A stretch of DNA of 64,000 nt from Acinetobacter brisouii CIP 110357 (GTDB lineage: Bacteria > Pseudomonadota > Gammaproteobacteria > Pseudomonadales > Moraxellaceae): NCBI RefSeq assembly GCF_000488275.1, contig NZ_KI530762.1:1830971-1894970 (forward strand), given 5' to 3'. Positions 9,218 to 18,047 of this stretch are shown here, piece after piece. How positions within the stretch are numbered: the first letter of the stretch is position 1; every line of letters begins with the position of its first letter. The notes beneath the pieces are model-generated. The model ran no database searches. It was given only the letters and a program-made list of their open reading frames with translations, and had not been told where the DNA came from. Made by a program: the position numbers and the translations under genes.

Positions 9218-10216
9218 ATGACAAATAAACGTAATATCTATCAAGACTTTGAGCATCCTTTTGCACAGTACATTCGTATTATTGGCAAAGGCAAAACAGG
9301 TGCACGTTCACTGACTTTTCAGGAAGCCTATGATGCATTTAGCATGATTCTTAAAGGCGATGTCCTCGATGTGCAGCTCGGCGCATTTCTGATGTTGTTA
9401 CGTGTCAAAGAAGAATCTGTCGAAGAACTGGCAGGCTTTGTACAAGCCACCAAAGATCAGCTTCAGTACCGCCCACTTAAGGTTGATCTGGACTGGTCAT
9501 CGTATGCAGGCAAACGTAAACATTATCCGTGGTTTTTACTGGCAGCACTGACTCTGGCACAACATGGCTATCGCGTGGTGATGCATGGCGCAGCAGGTCA
9601 TACCTTAAACCGCGTCTATACCGAGCAGGTTTTAGAATTCCTCAACTATCCGATTTGCCATACGCAAGACGACGTTGAACAACAATTAAAACAGCGCAAC
9701 TTTGCTTATTTACCTCTCGCTGCGATTTCGCCTGTACTGGATGAGTTGATTGGCTTACGCAATGTCATGGGATTGCGTTCCCCGATTCATACTTTGGCAC
9801 GCTTAATTAATCCATTTAACGCTAAAGCCACCTTACAGGCGATTTTCCATCCTGCCTATCGTAGTTCACACCAACGTGCAGCATTTACACTGGGTTATAA
9901 AAATAGTGCCGTGATTAAAGGTGAAGGCGGTGAGTTTGAGCGTAATCCCGATGCCAAGACCTTAATTTGCGGCATTCGTGATGGTGAAATGTACGAACAT
10001 GAATTACCTAAACTGACCCCTGAGCGCAGTGCAACCGAAGAAGAGTTAGACTTAAATATCTTTAAAGCAGTTTGGGAAGGCAAACAACAGCATAACTATG
10101 GTGAGATGGCAGTCGTTGAAACCATGGGCATTGCTTTATATAGCATGGGTGTGGTCGACAGTTATGACGCTGCCATGCAAAAAGCCCAAACTTTATGGAA
10201 AACCCGTCATCAATAA
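9218..10216 (+). CDS. ybiB: YbiB/TrpD2-family protein (glycosyltransferase-like, nucleic-acid-binding)
   Basis: Has the anthranilate phosphoribosyltransferase (TrpD) fold but belongs to the YbiB/TrpD2 branch, whose E. coli member binds DNA rather than making tryptophan. N-terminal helical domain TFQEAYDAFSMIL..DVQLGAFLMLLRVKEES, then the larger alpha/beta domain. The PRPP-binding GTGGD glycine loop of true TrpD is replaced here (SSYAGKRKHYPWF), which argues against phosphoribosyltransferase activity. The length, 332 aa, is typical. It is a single gene that converges on DUF1315 at a perfect palindromic terminator. Confidence 0.85.
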   Translation: MTNKRNIYQDFEHPFAQYIRIIGKGKTGARSLTFQEAYDAFSMILKGDVLDVQLGAFLMLLRVKEESVEELAGFVQATKDQLQYRPLKVDLDWSSYAGKRKHYPWFLLAALTLAQHGYRVVMHGAAGHTLNRVYTEQVLEFLNYPICHTQDDVEQQLKQRNFAYLPLAAISPVLDELIGLRNVMGLRSPIHTLARLINPFNAKATLQAIFHPAYRSSHQRAAFTLGYKNSAVIKGEGGEFERNPDAKTLICGIRDGEMYEHELPKLTPERSATEEELDLNIFKAVWEGKQQHNYGEMAVVETMGIALYSMGVVDSYDAAMQKAQTLWKTRHQ

Positions 10217-10230
10217 AAATGATTGGCATA

Positions 10231-10257
10231 AAAAAATCCCCAGCTGGGGATTTTTTT
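10231..10257. terminator. Bidirectional terminator ybiB / DUF1315
   Basis: A perfect palindrome: AAAAAATCCCCAGC followed by its complement and a T-run. It sits 14 nt after the ybiB stop and 2 nt before the DUF1315 stop, so it can serve both strands. Confidence 0.9.
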
Positions 10258-10259
10258 AT

Positions 10260-10532
10260 TTAGACAAAGCGAATTGGCTTAAATTCAGGTTCATTCTTGT
10301 GATGATCATCTTCACAAACTTCACCTTCTTCTTTCGTACCACGGTCGATATACCCTGTACGTTCTTCTTCAGGTAAATGTTTATATTCCCATGCCAATAC
10401 TGCTTGCATACAAATTTCACGTTGCTCTTGGGTCAAGGCAACACCATTGGGCCATTTACCAATTTCAACTGCTGTTTTTAGACGTTGTACAATTTCGGGG
10501 TCTAAGACCGAGAGCATTTGTTCAATATTCAT
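10260..10532 (-). CDS. DUF1315 (YeaC-like) protein
   Basis: A 90-aa cytoplasmic protein of unknown function. It matches the E. coli YeaC pattern: DPEIVQRLKTAVEIGKWPNGVALTQEQ, then an acidic C-terminal tail (EEGEVCEDDHH). Its ATG overlaps the nadK stop by 4 nt (ATGA), so it is translated from the nadK transcript. No catalytic motif is evident. Confidence 0.8.
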   Translation of the reverse strand: MNIEQMLSVLDPEIVQRLKTAVEIGKWPNGVALTQEQREICMQAVLAWEYKHLPEEERTGYIDRGTKEEGEVCEDDHHKNEPEFKPIRFV

Positions 10533-11443
10533 GACTCTTCCTGCTGCTGCAATGCTTCAAAATCCTGATGCCATCCCAACTTGGTACGACATGCCATATA
10601 GAAGTCATAACCAGGTGGATGCAATAAACTTAATTTAAAGGGATGCTTGCGAATATACAAAACATCTCCGACATTTAGTGCCACGCTATGCTGCGCATCG
10701 GCACTGACCATCGGCAAAATACGGTTTTTACGGACGGTAATTTTGATTTCACTTTGATCACCCACAATAATTGGTCGAGATGAAAGTGTATGCGGATGCA
10801 TCGGCACTAAGACAATCGCATCCATACTTGGGTGAATAATTGGGCCACCGCCTGACAATGCATAAGCCGTCGAACCTGTCGGAGTCGCAACAATTAAACC
10901 GTCACTATGCTGGCGGTAAACAAACTGTCCATCGATGGAGAGTTCAAAATCCACCATATGCACCGACTTGCCTGAGTGTAATACAATATCGTTCAATGCA
11001 ATGGCACTATAAACAGTTTCGCCTGCTGTGCGAACTTCCATTTCCAGCAAAAAGCGCCGATCAAGCTGGAAATTTCCCTTTAGTACCAAGTCCAGTTTCT
11101 GTAGCACTTCAACTGGGTTAATATCGGTTAAAAATCCCAAACGTCCACGGTTGACCCCGATTACAGGTGTATTGTACTTCACCAGTGCGCGTGCAGCATG
11201 CAATAAAGAACCATCACCGCCTACAACGACAACCAAATCTGCCACTTCACCCATCAGGTTACGGCTGACAATCTGGCAATTTTGATAAGGGACAAGTTTT
11301 GCTGTTTCGACATCAAAAATTGGATGCAATCCCAATTTCAGCAAATGGTCATAAATAAGACAAAGTGTTTCTACAACAGCGGCTTTTTCTGGTCGTCCAA
11401 TTAGCCCAATGTTGCGAAACGACTTGTGTGAGATTTTCACCAA
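10529..11443 (-). CDS. nadK: NAD kinase
   Basis: ATP-dependent phosphorylation of NAD to NADP in the cytoplasm. The GGDGS motif (VVVGGDGSLLHAA) and the following NRGRLGFLTD are diagnostic, with SGGGPI and STAYALSG later. I place the start at TTG 11443, with GGAG about 8 nt upstream, because it gives MVKISHKSFRNIGLIGRP as in Acinetobacter homologues as I recall them. An in-frame ATG 30 nt further upstream would add ten residues of low conservation. It leads a two-gene operon with DUF1315. Confidence 0.95.
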   Translation of the reverse strand: MVKISHKSFRNIGLIGRPEKAAVVETLCLIYDHLLKLGLHPIFDVETAKLVPYQNCQIVSRNLMGEVADLVVVVGGDGSLLHAARALVKYNTPVIGVNRGRLGFLTDINPVEVLQKLDLVLKGNFQLDRRFLLEMEVRTAGETVYSAIALNDIVLHSGKSVHMVDFELSIDGQFVYRQHSDGLIVATPTGSTAYALSGGGPIIHPSMDAIVLVPMHPHTLSSRPIIVGDQSEIKITVRKNRILPMVSADAQHSVALNVGDVLYIRKHPFKLSLLHPPGYDFYMACRTKLGWHQDFEALQQQEES

Positions 11444-11591
11444 CTCAAGCGCTCCGTTCGGATTCGCAGCCATAATAACACGTTGTTTCAGGTTTGAAAA
11501 AACAATACAAAGCCTCTGATAAAACGCTAAATTATTGCTTAATTTTGTATTGTTTCACGAATAATCATTGCAAAATAAATAAAAGCTTCGC

Positions 11592-14018
11592 ATGATTACA
11601 GGGTTTATGTCGGATAGCTTATCACTTTTTATGAAGTCACAACGCGGTCTTGGTTTATTTCCCCTGATTTTTTGTATTGTTGTTATCGCAGGATTTCTCG
11701 CCTTTAGCACGTATGTTATTCATATTGATAGTGTTATTCGAAAGAAATTTGAAGGTCAGCGCTGGGATATTCCAGCCAAAGTATATGCACGCCCTTTAGA
11801 AGTATACAATCAGGCACCTGTAAATGAACCTGATTTTCTACAAGAGCTAGGAATGCTGGGGTATAAAAAAGCCGATGGTTACACTCAACCAGGCAGTTAT
11901 GTACTGAATGGTAATAGCGTTTATGTACATACTCGTGGCTTTGACTTTGGTGATAGTAACGAACCTGAGCAAGTATTGCATATTACCTTTGGCGATGACC
12001 AAATGCAGGACGTGCGCACGACCAAGCCATCAAGTACAGGAATGACTCGCCTTGAACCGTTATTGATTGGCGGAATCTATCCGCAACATAACGAAGACCG
12101 CGTCCTCATCAAGCTAAAAAATGTACCAAAGCCTCTCATTAATGCGCTGGTTTCGACAGAAGACCGTAATTTTTATGAGCATCATGGGATTTCCATCCGT
12201 GGTACTGCCCGTGCAATTGTCAGTAACATTACAGGCGGTAAACGTCAGGGTGGATCAACACTTACCCAGCAGTTGGTAAAAAACTTCTACTTATCTCCAG
12301 AAAAAACATTAAAGCGTAAGGTCAATGAAGCCTTAATGTCTATATTGCTGGAAATGCACTACAACAAAGATGAAATTCTAGAAGCATATTTAAATGAAGT
12401 GCATCTGGGGCAAAACGGTAACTATTCTATCAATGGTTATGGTTTAGCTTCACAGTTTTATTTTGGTCTACCTTTAGGTGAACTGAATATTGCTCAACAA
12501 GCTTACTTGGTTGGTTTGGTACAAGGACCATCTTTATATAATCCTTGGCGCAATCCTGAAGGTGCAAAAAACCGTCGTGATACCGTTTTGCACAATATGC
12601 TGGTGATGGGTTATCTGACTCAAGCGCAGTATGAACAAGAAAGTGCCCGCCCACTGGGTGTCGTGGCTAAACCTGCTCTTGGGCCAACCCGTTTCCCTGA
12701 CTTTATGGATATTGTGCGCCGTCAACTACGCAGTGAATACCAAGAGTCTGACCTGACCAATCAGGGCTTACGCATTTTCACCACGCTTGACCCGATTGCA
12801 CAAACCAAGGTTCAAAACAGCTTTAAAGATACCGTAGACAACCTGTCAAAACGTAACCCTCGTGTGTTAGCAGATTTACAAGGTGCTGTACTAATTCAAC
12901 GCCCAGACAATGGCGAACTGGTTGCAGCTGTAGGTTCAACACAAAACTTTACTGGCTTTAACCGTACCATTGATGCCAAACGCCAAGTTGGTTCATTACT
13001 CAAGCCTGTGATTTATCTCAGTGCAATTGAATCGGGCCGTTATAACTGGGCATCCGCGATTCAAGACAATTCAATTAGCATTCCAACGCAAGGTAAGGCT
13101 TGGACACCTAAAAACTATGATGGTGGTGAGCATGGTATGGTGCCGATGGTGCAGGCATTACAACATTCTTATAACCTTGCGGCTGTACGTTTAGGGCAAG
13201 AATTTGGGATTCCAACATTCACCAACCAGTTACGCAAATTTGGTGTGACGAGTGATATTCCATCTTACCCATCTGTTTTCTTGGGTGCAGTGAACTTATC
13301 TCCAATGGAAGTTCTAGGTCTTTACAACAACTTTGCAACAGGTGGTTTTAAATACCCAACAAAAGCCATTCGCTCAGTTATTGACCAAAATGGTAGAACG
13401 CTCAACCGTTATGGTTTAGAAGTTCAGCAAACTGTTGATCCAGCAGCAGCCTATGTTCTGAACTATGGTTTACAGCAAGTCATGAACAACGGTACAGGTA
13501 AAGCAGCATATAGCAGTTTGCCATCTAGTCTAAAACTGGCGGGTAAATCGGGAACAACCAATGACACTCGTGATTCTTGGTTTGCAGGCTATTCGGGCAA
13601 TTATTTAACAGTCGTATGGCTAGGTCTAGACAATAACAAAGTGACAGGTTTAACAGGTTCTTCAGGTGCGCTTCCAGTATGGATTAATGTCATGAAACAG
13701 TTACGCCAGCAACCTGTCAATATCAAACAACCTAACAATGTTCAGTGGCAATGGGTTGATACACGTTCAGGGCGTTTGTCAGGAGCCAATTGCTCAGGTG
13801 CAATGTATATTCCATTACTTGCAGACCACCTGCCTGAACCTGGAGGTAGCTGCGGGTTTTCAAATCATCAAGCATCTACTGATGAAGCTAGTGCATCTGC
13901 ACCCGCGACCACAACCAGCCCAGATAATCTCGAAAACCTGATTCGTGAAAGTAACAATAGTGACAGCAACTCCAATACACCAACACGTATCATTTCAAGC
14001 GGCAGTTACGAACAGTAA
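11592..14018 (+). CDS. mrcB: Penicillin-binding protein 1b (bifunctional)
   Basis: A class A PBP anchored in the inner membrane that polymerises glycan strands and cross-links peptides. One N-terminal transmembrane helix (about 22-45) is followed by a UB2H-like region, the GT51 transglycosylase domain (catalytic Glu in STEDRNFYEHHG near residue 188; GGSTLTQQLVKN), then the transpeptidase: SxxK as SLLK (about 467), SYN (about 525) and KSGTTN (about 651). The C-terminus has a Ser/Thr-rich tail. Starts at 11607 or 11631 (MKSQRG) are as likely as 11592; none has a strong ribosome site. The gene directly downstream encodes its probable lipoprotein activator. Confidence 0.95.
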   Translation: MITGFMSDSLSLFMKSQRGLGLFPLIFCIVVIAGFLAFSTYVIHIDSVIRKKFEGQRWDIPAKVYARPLEVYNQAPVNEPDFLQELGMLGYKKADGYTQPGSYVLNGNSVYVHTRGFDFGDSNEPEQVLHITFGDDQMQDVRTTKPSSTGMTRLEPLLIGGIYPQHNEDRVLIKLKNVPKPLINALVSTEDRNFYEHHGISIRGTARAIVSNITGGKRQGGSTLTQQLVKNFYLSPEKTLKRKVNEALMSILLEMHYNKDEILEAYLNEVHLGQNGNYSINGYGLASQFYFGLPLGELNIAQQAYLVGLVQGPSLYNPWRNPEGAKNRRDTVLHNMLVMGYLTQAQYEQESARPLGVVAKPALGPTRFPDFMDIVRRQLRSEYQESDLTNQGLRIFTTLDPIAQTKVQNSFKDTVDNLSKRNPRVLADLQGAVLIQRPDNGELVAAVGSTQNFTGFNRTIDAKRQVGSLLKPVIYLSAIESGRYNWASAIQDNSISIPTQGKAWTPKNYDGGEHGMVPMVQALQHSYNLAAVRLGQEFGIPTFTNQLRKFGVTSDIPSYPSVFLGAVNLSPMEVLGLYNNFATGGFKYPTKAIRSVIDQNGRTLNRYGLEVQQTVDPAAAYVLNYGLQQVMNNGTGKAAYSSLPSSLKLAGKSGTTNDTRDSWFAGYSGNYLTVVWLGLDNNKVTGLTGSSGALPVWINVMKQLRQQPVNIKQPNNVQWQWVDTRSGRLSGANCSGAMYIPLLADHLPEPGGSCGFSNHQASTDEASASAPATTTSPDNLENLIRESNNSDSNSNTPTRIISSGSYEQ

Positions 14019-14026
14019 TTTCATCT

Positions 14027-14061
14027 TTGGGCAATAGTTATTACTATTGCCCAATTCTTTT
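14027..14061 (+). terminator. Terminator or attenuator between mrcB and the lipoprotein gene
   Basis: An 11-bp perfect stem TTGGGCAATAG/CTATTGCCCAA (14027-14037 with 14044-14054), then TTCTTTTT. It begins 8 nt after the mrcB stop and 30 nt before the lipoprotein gene, so read-through would set the ratio of the two products. Confidence 0.65.
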
Positions 14062-14090
14062 TAAAGTATTTAGATGGAGAACTCTCGCGA

Positions 14091-14654
14091 ATGCATTTTA
14101 AACTGATCAGTAGCTGTGTATTAAGTTTGAGTCTGATCGGCTGTAGCCAACTGACACAACAGTCCCAATCTAAGCATCAACAAAGCACTCCCCCGACAGA
14201 GAAAAAAACCACCCCACATTCACATACCAATGGTGTTCAGATTACACCTTATCAAGTTCCTGAAATTAAACGTGAAGCTATACCTGTAAAAAACCATTCT
14301 GCCCCTCCACAACCAGCAGCAACTCCAGATGGTTCAGAAAAACCTGTTTTTCGTCAGCTGATTCAGCAAGCGCGACAAGCTTTGCAACAAAACCATCTCA
14401 CTCAGGCTGAACATTTTGCATTGCAGGCACAGCGTATTTCACCACAGGCGGCACAAAGTTATGTGATCTTGGCACAAATAGCTCAGAAACAACGTAACTA
14501 CAATCATGCAGAGGCTTTGCTACAACGCGGTTTAAGTTTAGCAAATGACAATGCGACCAAGAAGCAGCTTTGGTTGATTCGCTTACAGATCGCACAAACC
14601 CAACATAACCCAAATGCTATTCAACAAGCCAAACGTGCTTTACAGCAATTCTAA
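14091..14654 (+). CDS. lpoP: TPR outer-membrane lipoprotein, probable PBP1b activator (LpoP-like)
   Basis: A 187-aa lipoprotein. A signal peptide ends in LSLIGC with the lipidated Cys at 18. A Pro/Gln/Thr-rich linker (about 25-80) is followed by tetratricopeptide-type helices (about 83-187: LIQQARQALQQNHLTQAEHFALQAQRI and a second similar unit). In Pseudomonas aeruginosa a TPR lipoprotein, LpoP, encoded beside PBP1b activates it in place of E. coli LpoB; gene position, lipobox and domain order match here. The role in this organism is inferred. The stop overlaps the convergent Nudix gene by 4 nt. Confidence 0.8.
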   Translation: MHFKLISSCVLSLSLIGCSQLTQQSQSKHQQSTPPTEKKTTPHSHTNGVQITPYQVPEIKREAIPVKNHSAPPQPAATPDGSEKPVFRQLIQQARQALQQNHLTQAEHFALQAQRISPQAAQSYVILAQIAQKQRNYNHAEALLQRGLSLANDNATKKQLWLIRLQIAQTQHNPNAIQQAKRALQQF

Positions 14655-15547
14655 ACTTGAGAAATACCTGCAATGCCATAAGCGGCATGTTGTTGGGCAA
14701 TTGCTAAATCCTCAGCTTTAAGCCCACCCAAAGCAATCACGGGTAAATCAACCTGTTCTGCCCAATTCTGAAATTGTATCCAGCCTAATCCTGTGGCTTC
14801 AGGGTGCGTTGCTGTTGCCAATACTGGGCTGAGTAATGCTGCATCACAACCAATCTGCTGAGCATGTTTTAAACTTTGCAAATCATGACAGGCTGCTACA
14901 TAACATTGCCCCACGCGCAATTCGCCTTGCTGAGTTGCCAAAAGTTGTGGCTGCTTGAGGTGAATGGCGGCAAGTTGACGTTGTTGCTCAGCGCTCAACT
15001 GTTCTGCCAAAGTTTGATTGAGAATTAACTTGCCTAATTGTTCTGCTGGTAAAGTTTTAATGATTTCCAATTCAGCCTGTTGTTCAGGACGATAATAAAT
15101 TGCTTGCCCCTCAGTCAAACTGGTGAGTTCCTGTAACTGAGTCCGAATTTTAATTTGCTGTGGAAACAACAAACGCTGGATTAATGCACGATTGGCTTTG
15201 GGGAAGTTAAGGGCTGCCAGTTCAGTGCGCGAATACCACTGCCACGGTTGTTGAATCTGTGCTAACAATGCTTCAGGTACATCACTGAAAAACACATGCA
15301 AATGCACGATAATATCGTCATATTCATGCTGAATTTGCTCAAATGGATGCCAGTCGACCAGATCAATCCCAACTTCTTCCAAAACCTCACGGCGGCAAGC
15401 TTGTTGTGCGGTTTCACCTTGCTCAACCTTACCTCCAGGAAATTCAGCTTTATTGCCCTGATGCTGTTTGACATCACGCCACCCAACCAAGACACGTGTT
15501 TTTGAAAATAAGAGCCCAATGGCAACTTCTACGTGGGATTTTTGCAT
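14651..15547 (-). CDS. Nudix hydrolase fused to a thiamine-phosphate-synthase-like domain
   Basis: A 298-aa two-domain protein. The N-terminal MutT-like Nudix domain has an intact Nudix box (GGKVEQGETAQQACRREV, then LEEVGI), suggesting 8-oxo-dGTP sanitation. The C-terminal half (about 165-298) resembles ThiE/TenI barrels, with phosphate-loop-like IALGGLKAEDL and GIAGIS. This architecture is known in gammaproteobacteria. A separate complete thiE lies at 43 kb, so this domain is probably not the main thiamine enzyme. The start at 15547 has AAGGAG at 6-nt spacing; the longer frame to 15595 is unlikely. It overlaps the lpoP stop tail-to-tail. Confidence 0.87.
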   Translation of the reverse strand: MQKSHVEVAIGLLFSKTRVLVGWRDVKQHQGNKAEFPGGKVEQGETAQQACRREVLEEVGIDLVDWHPFEQIQHEYDDIIVHLHVFFSDVPEALLAQIQQPWQWYSRTELAALNFPKANRALIQRLLFPQQIKIRTQLQELTSLTEGQAIYYRPEQQAELEIIKTLPAEQLGKLILNQTLAEQLSAEQQRQLAAIHLKQPQLLATQQGELRVGQCYVAACHDLQSLKHAQQIGCDAALLSPVLATATHPEATGLGWIQFQNWAEQVDLPVIALGGLKAEDLAIAQQHAAYGIAGISQV

Positions 15548-15630
15548 CACTGCTCCTTTGTACACTTCATCATACTTAACCTTGACGCTGAGCATGTTAC
15601 AAAGTTTTTACATGGAGTGCTAAATTTTCA

Positions 15631-15662
15631 TTGACAGCTCTATTTGATAATAATTATCATTT
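15631..15662 (+). promoter_or_regulatory. hemP promoter with Fur box
   Basis: A consensus -35 TTGACA at 15631 is followed 17 nt later by a -10-like TTATCA (15654). The 19-mer TTGATAATAATTATCATTT (15644-15662) is a near-palindromic match to the Fur consensus and covers the -10 region. Iron-replete Fur would block RNA polymerase here. This site also rules out the longer reading frame that begins inside it. Confidence 0.85.
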
Positions 15663-15696
15663 AAAGCACCCATTTACACCACGAGAACACAATAAC

Positions 15697-15867
15697 ATGA
15701 ACGCACCATTTAACTTATTTACTCGCAATACCGATACAACCCAGTCTTTACCACTGCTACACTCGAATAATTTATTTGCGCTCGGGCGTGAAATTCGCAT
15801 TATGCACGCAGGAGAAGAATATCGCTTGCGCCTGACCCGCAATAATCGACTTATTCTCACCAAATAA
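15697..15867 (+). CDS. hemP: Hemin uptake protein HemP
   Basis: A 56-aa HemP/HmuP-family protein. The conserved C-terminus is present: LFALGREIRIMHAGEEYRLRLTRNNRLILTK, here read as a GREI, then a YRLRLT, then a LILTK block. HemP proteins promote expression or function of haem uptake receptors in several proteobacteria. The ATG at 15697 is chosen because the upstream in-frame TTG at 15631 is the -35 box. No TonB receptor or haem transporter gene is adjacent; the next gene is an unrelated ATPase on the other strand. Iron repression by Fur is strongly suggested. Confidence 0.9.
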   Translation: MNAPFNLFTRNTDTTQSLPLLHSNNLFALGREIRIMHAGEEYRLRLTRNNRLILTK

Positions 15868-15904
15868 TAAGCTTGATTGAAAATAGCGGTGTTTATAAAC
15901 GTGG

Positions 15905-15941
15905 AAAAAAGCAGCACATTCAAACACTGTGCTGCTTTTTT
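15905..15941 (+). terminator. Terminator of hemP
   Basis: A 14-bp stem AAAAAAGCAGCACA/TGTGCTGCTTTTTT (15905-15918 with 15928-15941), loop of 9 nt, ending in a T-run, about 40 nt after the hemP stop. Confidence 0.9.
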
Positions 15942-16158
15942 ATTTCAGCAATTGTTGCTCACAGGTAATGATTCATCTCAGGATTTACAGACTATAAGAT
16001 CTTTATGATCATAAACCCCAGATTCAACTCAAAAAATTAATATAAATTCAAAAACTTAAATCATATTTTTAATATAGATTCTTGATAAATACACGGATTC
16101 CATTGCAATAACAGCAAAACCAGATCATTTGAATTTTGAGATGAAGCCTCTGCCAAAA

Positions 16159-17940
16159 TTAACTTAATGGCACAACCCGAAGCACTTCTTCAAGCGAAGT
16201 TATACCCGCCATGATTTTACGTGCACCCGCGATACGAAGAGGTTCAATTCCCTCTTTTTTTGACTGAAAGCGCAAGGCATTTAAAGATACATTTTCACTG
16301 ATCATTTGTTTGAGTTGGAGACTAATCGGCATAAATTCATAAATCCCGATACGGCCTTTATAACCCGTATAACGGCAGGCTTCACAGCCCACAGGCACAT
16401 AAGCTGTCTGTGGCACATCAACCGTATAGTCCGTTGTGAGGTGCATCCATTGCTGTTCATTAATCGGTGCATTTTGCTTGCACTGCGGGCAAAGTTTCCG
16501 CACCAAGCGCTGCGCCAGCACCCCAAGCAATGTTGCTGAAGATAAAAATGGCTGCACACCCAAATCATGCAAACGTGTCAAACTTGAAGGGGCATCATTG
16601 GTATGTAAGGTCGAGAGTACCAAGTGCCCTGTAAGCGCTGCCTGAATCGCCATATCGGCGGTATCTTGGTCACGCACCTCGCCCACCATAATAATGTCAG
16701 GGTCTTGACGCATGAGTGCGCGAATCCCATCGGCAAAGCCCAGTTCAATGCCATGATTAACCTGCATCTGGTTAAAGCTGCCTTCAATCATTTCAATCGG
16801 ATCTTCAATGGTACAGACATTGACCTCTTCGGTTGCCAGTTGTTTCAATGTTGAATACAAAGTCGTGGTTTTCCCCGAACCTGTAGGCCCTGTCACCAAA
16901 ATAATGCCATGACTATGTTGGGTCAGTGCCTGCCACTGATTCAATAATTTCTGGTCAAATCCCAACTGTTCAAAATTACGCACCAACACTTCTGGGTCAA
17001 AAATACGCATCACCATTTTCTCACCGAAGGCTGTTGGCAAAGTCGCCAGACGCAACTCGGTTTCCAGACCACGTGGTGTACGGGTTTTTAAACGACCATC
17101 CTGTGGTTTACGTTTTTCAGCAACATTCATCCGCCCTAAAATTTTAATTCGGGCAATGACTGCACCTAAAGTATTGGAAGGCATTTTATAGATGGTATGT
17201 AAAATTCCATCAATACGAAAACGCACTTTACTGTGTTCACGGCGTGGTTCAAGGTGAATATCACTCGCGCCCTGTTCAAAGGCAAACTGTAAAATCCAGT
17301 CCACCAATTTCACAATATGCTGATCATTGGCATCGGGGTTCTGGCTAATATCTCCCAGTTGCAATAAGGCTTCTACACCACGACCATCACGTTCGTAGTT
17401 CTGGCTTTTTTGTGATGAATGAACCGCGCGACTGACTTGATAATATTCAGACAAATAACGCTGTAACTGCTCTGGGCTTAAAAAAACCCGCTGGATTTTC
17501 TTCGGCTTTAAGCCGTTTTCCAGATACCCGACCCAATCGGTTAAAAAGGGTTGATCTGTCCCAATCAACACTTCGGCGTCATTAACTTCAACCGCCAGAA
17601 TATGATTACGGATGGCGAATTCTTGAGACATAACCTCCGTAAGCGCTGGAACATCGGCTTTGAGTGGATCAATCACATAAAATGGTAAATTGGCTTTTTC
17701 AGCGAGCCATTGACAAAGTAAACTTAGCGTCAATTTTTGCTCGGGATCTTTCTGATTGACCAAGTCAAATTGCGCAATCCATTGCAAAGGGTGCCATGCT
17801 AACTGGCTTTTGTTACGATGCGTGGTTTGTACCAGCACATGATCGCGCTCGGTAATGATTTCATCCCACAGCAGTTGATCTAGGCACCACGTCAAATCAA
17901 TCGAATAAGAAAATTGTGTAAGCCGTTGATTTGACTGCAT
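16159..17940 (-). CDS. gspE: GspE/PilB-family secretion ATPase
   Basis: A cytoplasmic hexameric ATPase that powers a type II secretion pseudopilus or a type IV pilus. 593 aa. N-terminal GspE-N-like domain, then ASDIHLEP, Walker A GPTGSGKTT, an Asp box (IEDPIE), Walker B-type MVGEVRDQDTA, His box STLHTNDA, and a zinc-binding tetracysteine pair CPQC and CEAC. No gspF, pilC or other secretion gene is next to it. In Acinetobacter type II genes are scattered, which fits GspE, but sequence alone does not exclude a PilB role. It is a single gene. Confidence 0.82.
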   Translation of the reverse strand: MQSNQRLTQFSYSIDLTWCLDQLLWDEIITERDHVLVQTTHRNKSQLAWHPLQWIAQFDLVNQKDPEQKLTLSLLCQWLAEKANLPFYVIDPLKADVPALTEVMSQEFAIRNHILAVEVNDAEVLIGTDQPFLTDWVGYLENGLKPKKIQRVFLSPEQLQRYLSEYYQVSRAVHSSQKSQNYERDGRGVEALLQLGDISQNPDANDQHIVKLVDWILQFAFEQGASDIHLEPRREHSKVRFRIDGILHTIYKMPSNTLGAVIARIKILGRMNVAEKRKPQDGRLKTRTPRGLETELRLATLPTAFGEKMVMRIFDPEVLVRNFEQLGFDQKLLNQWQALTQHSHGIILVTGPTGSGKTTTLYSTLKQLATEEVNVCTIEDPIEMIEGSFNQMQVNHGIELGFADGIRALMRQDPDIIMVGEVRDQDTADMAIQAALTGHLVLSTLHTNDAPSSLTRLHDLGVQPFLSSATLLGVLAQRLVRKLCPQCKQNAPINEQQWMHLTTDYTVDVPQTAYVPVGCEACRYTGYKGRIGIYEFMPISLQLKQMISENVSLNALRFQSKKEGIEPLRIAGARKIMAGITSLEEVLRVVPLS

Positions 17941-18047
17941 AGAAACCCCAAAAAAATACTGATTATGATTTTATGTGGGCTATGTTAGCACTTTCTGCTA
18001 TCGGGATTAATGATTTCCTCTGAAACTATATTTTTACCAAGCATCAC

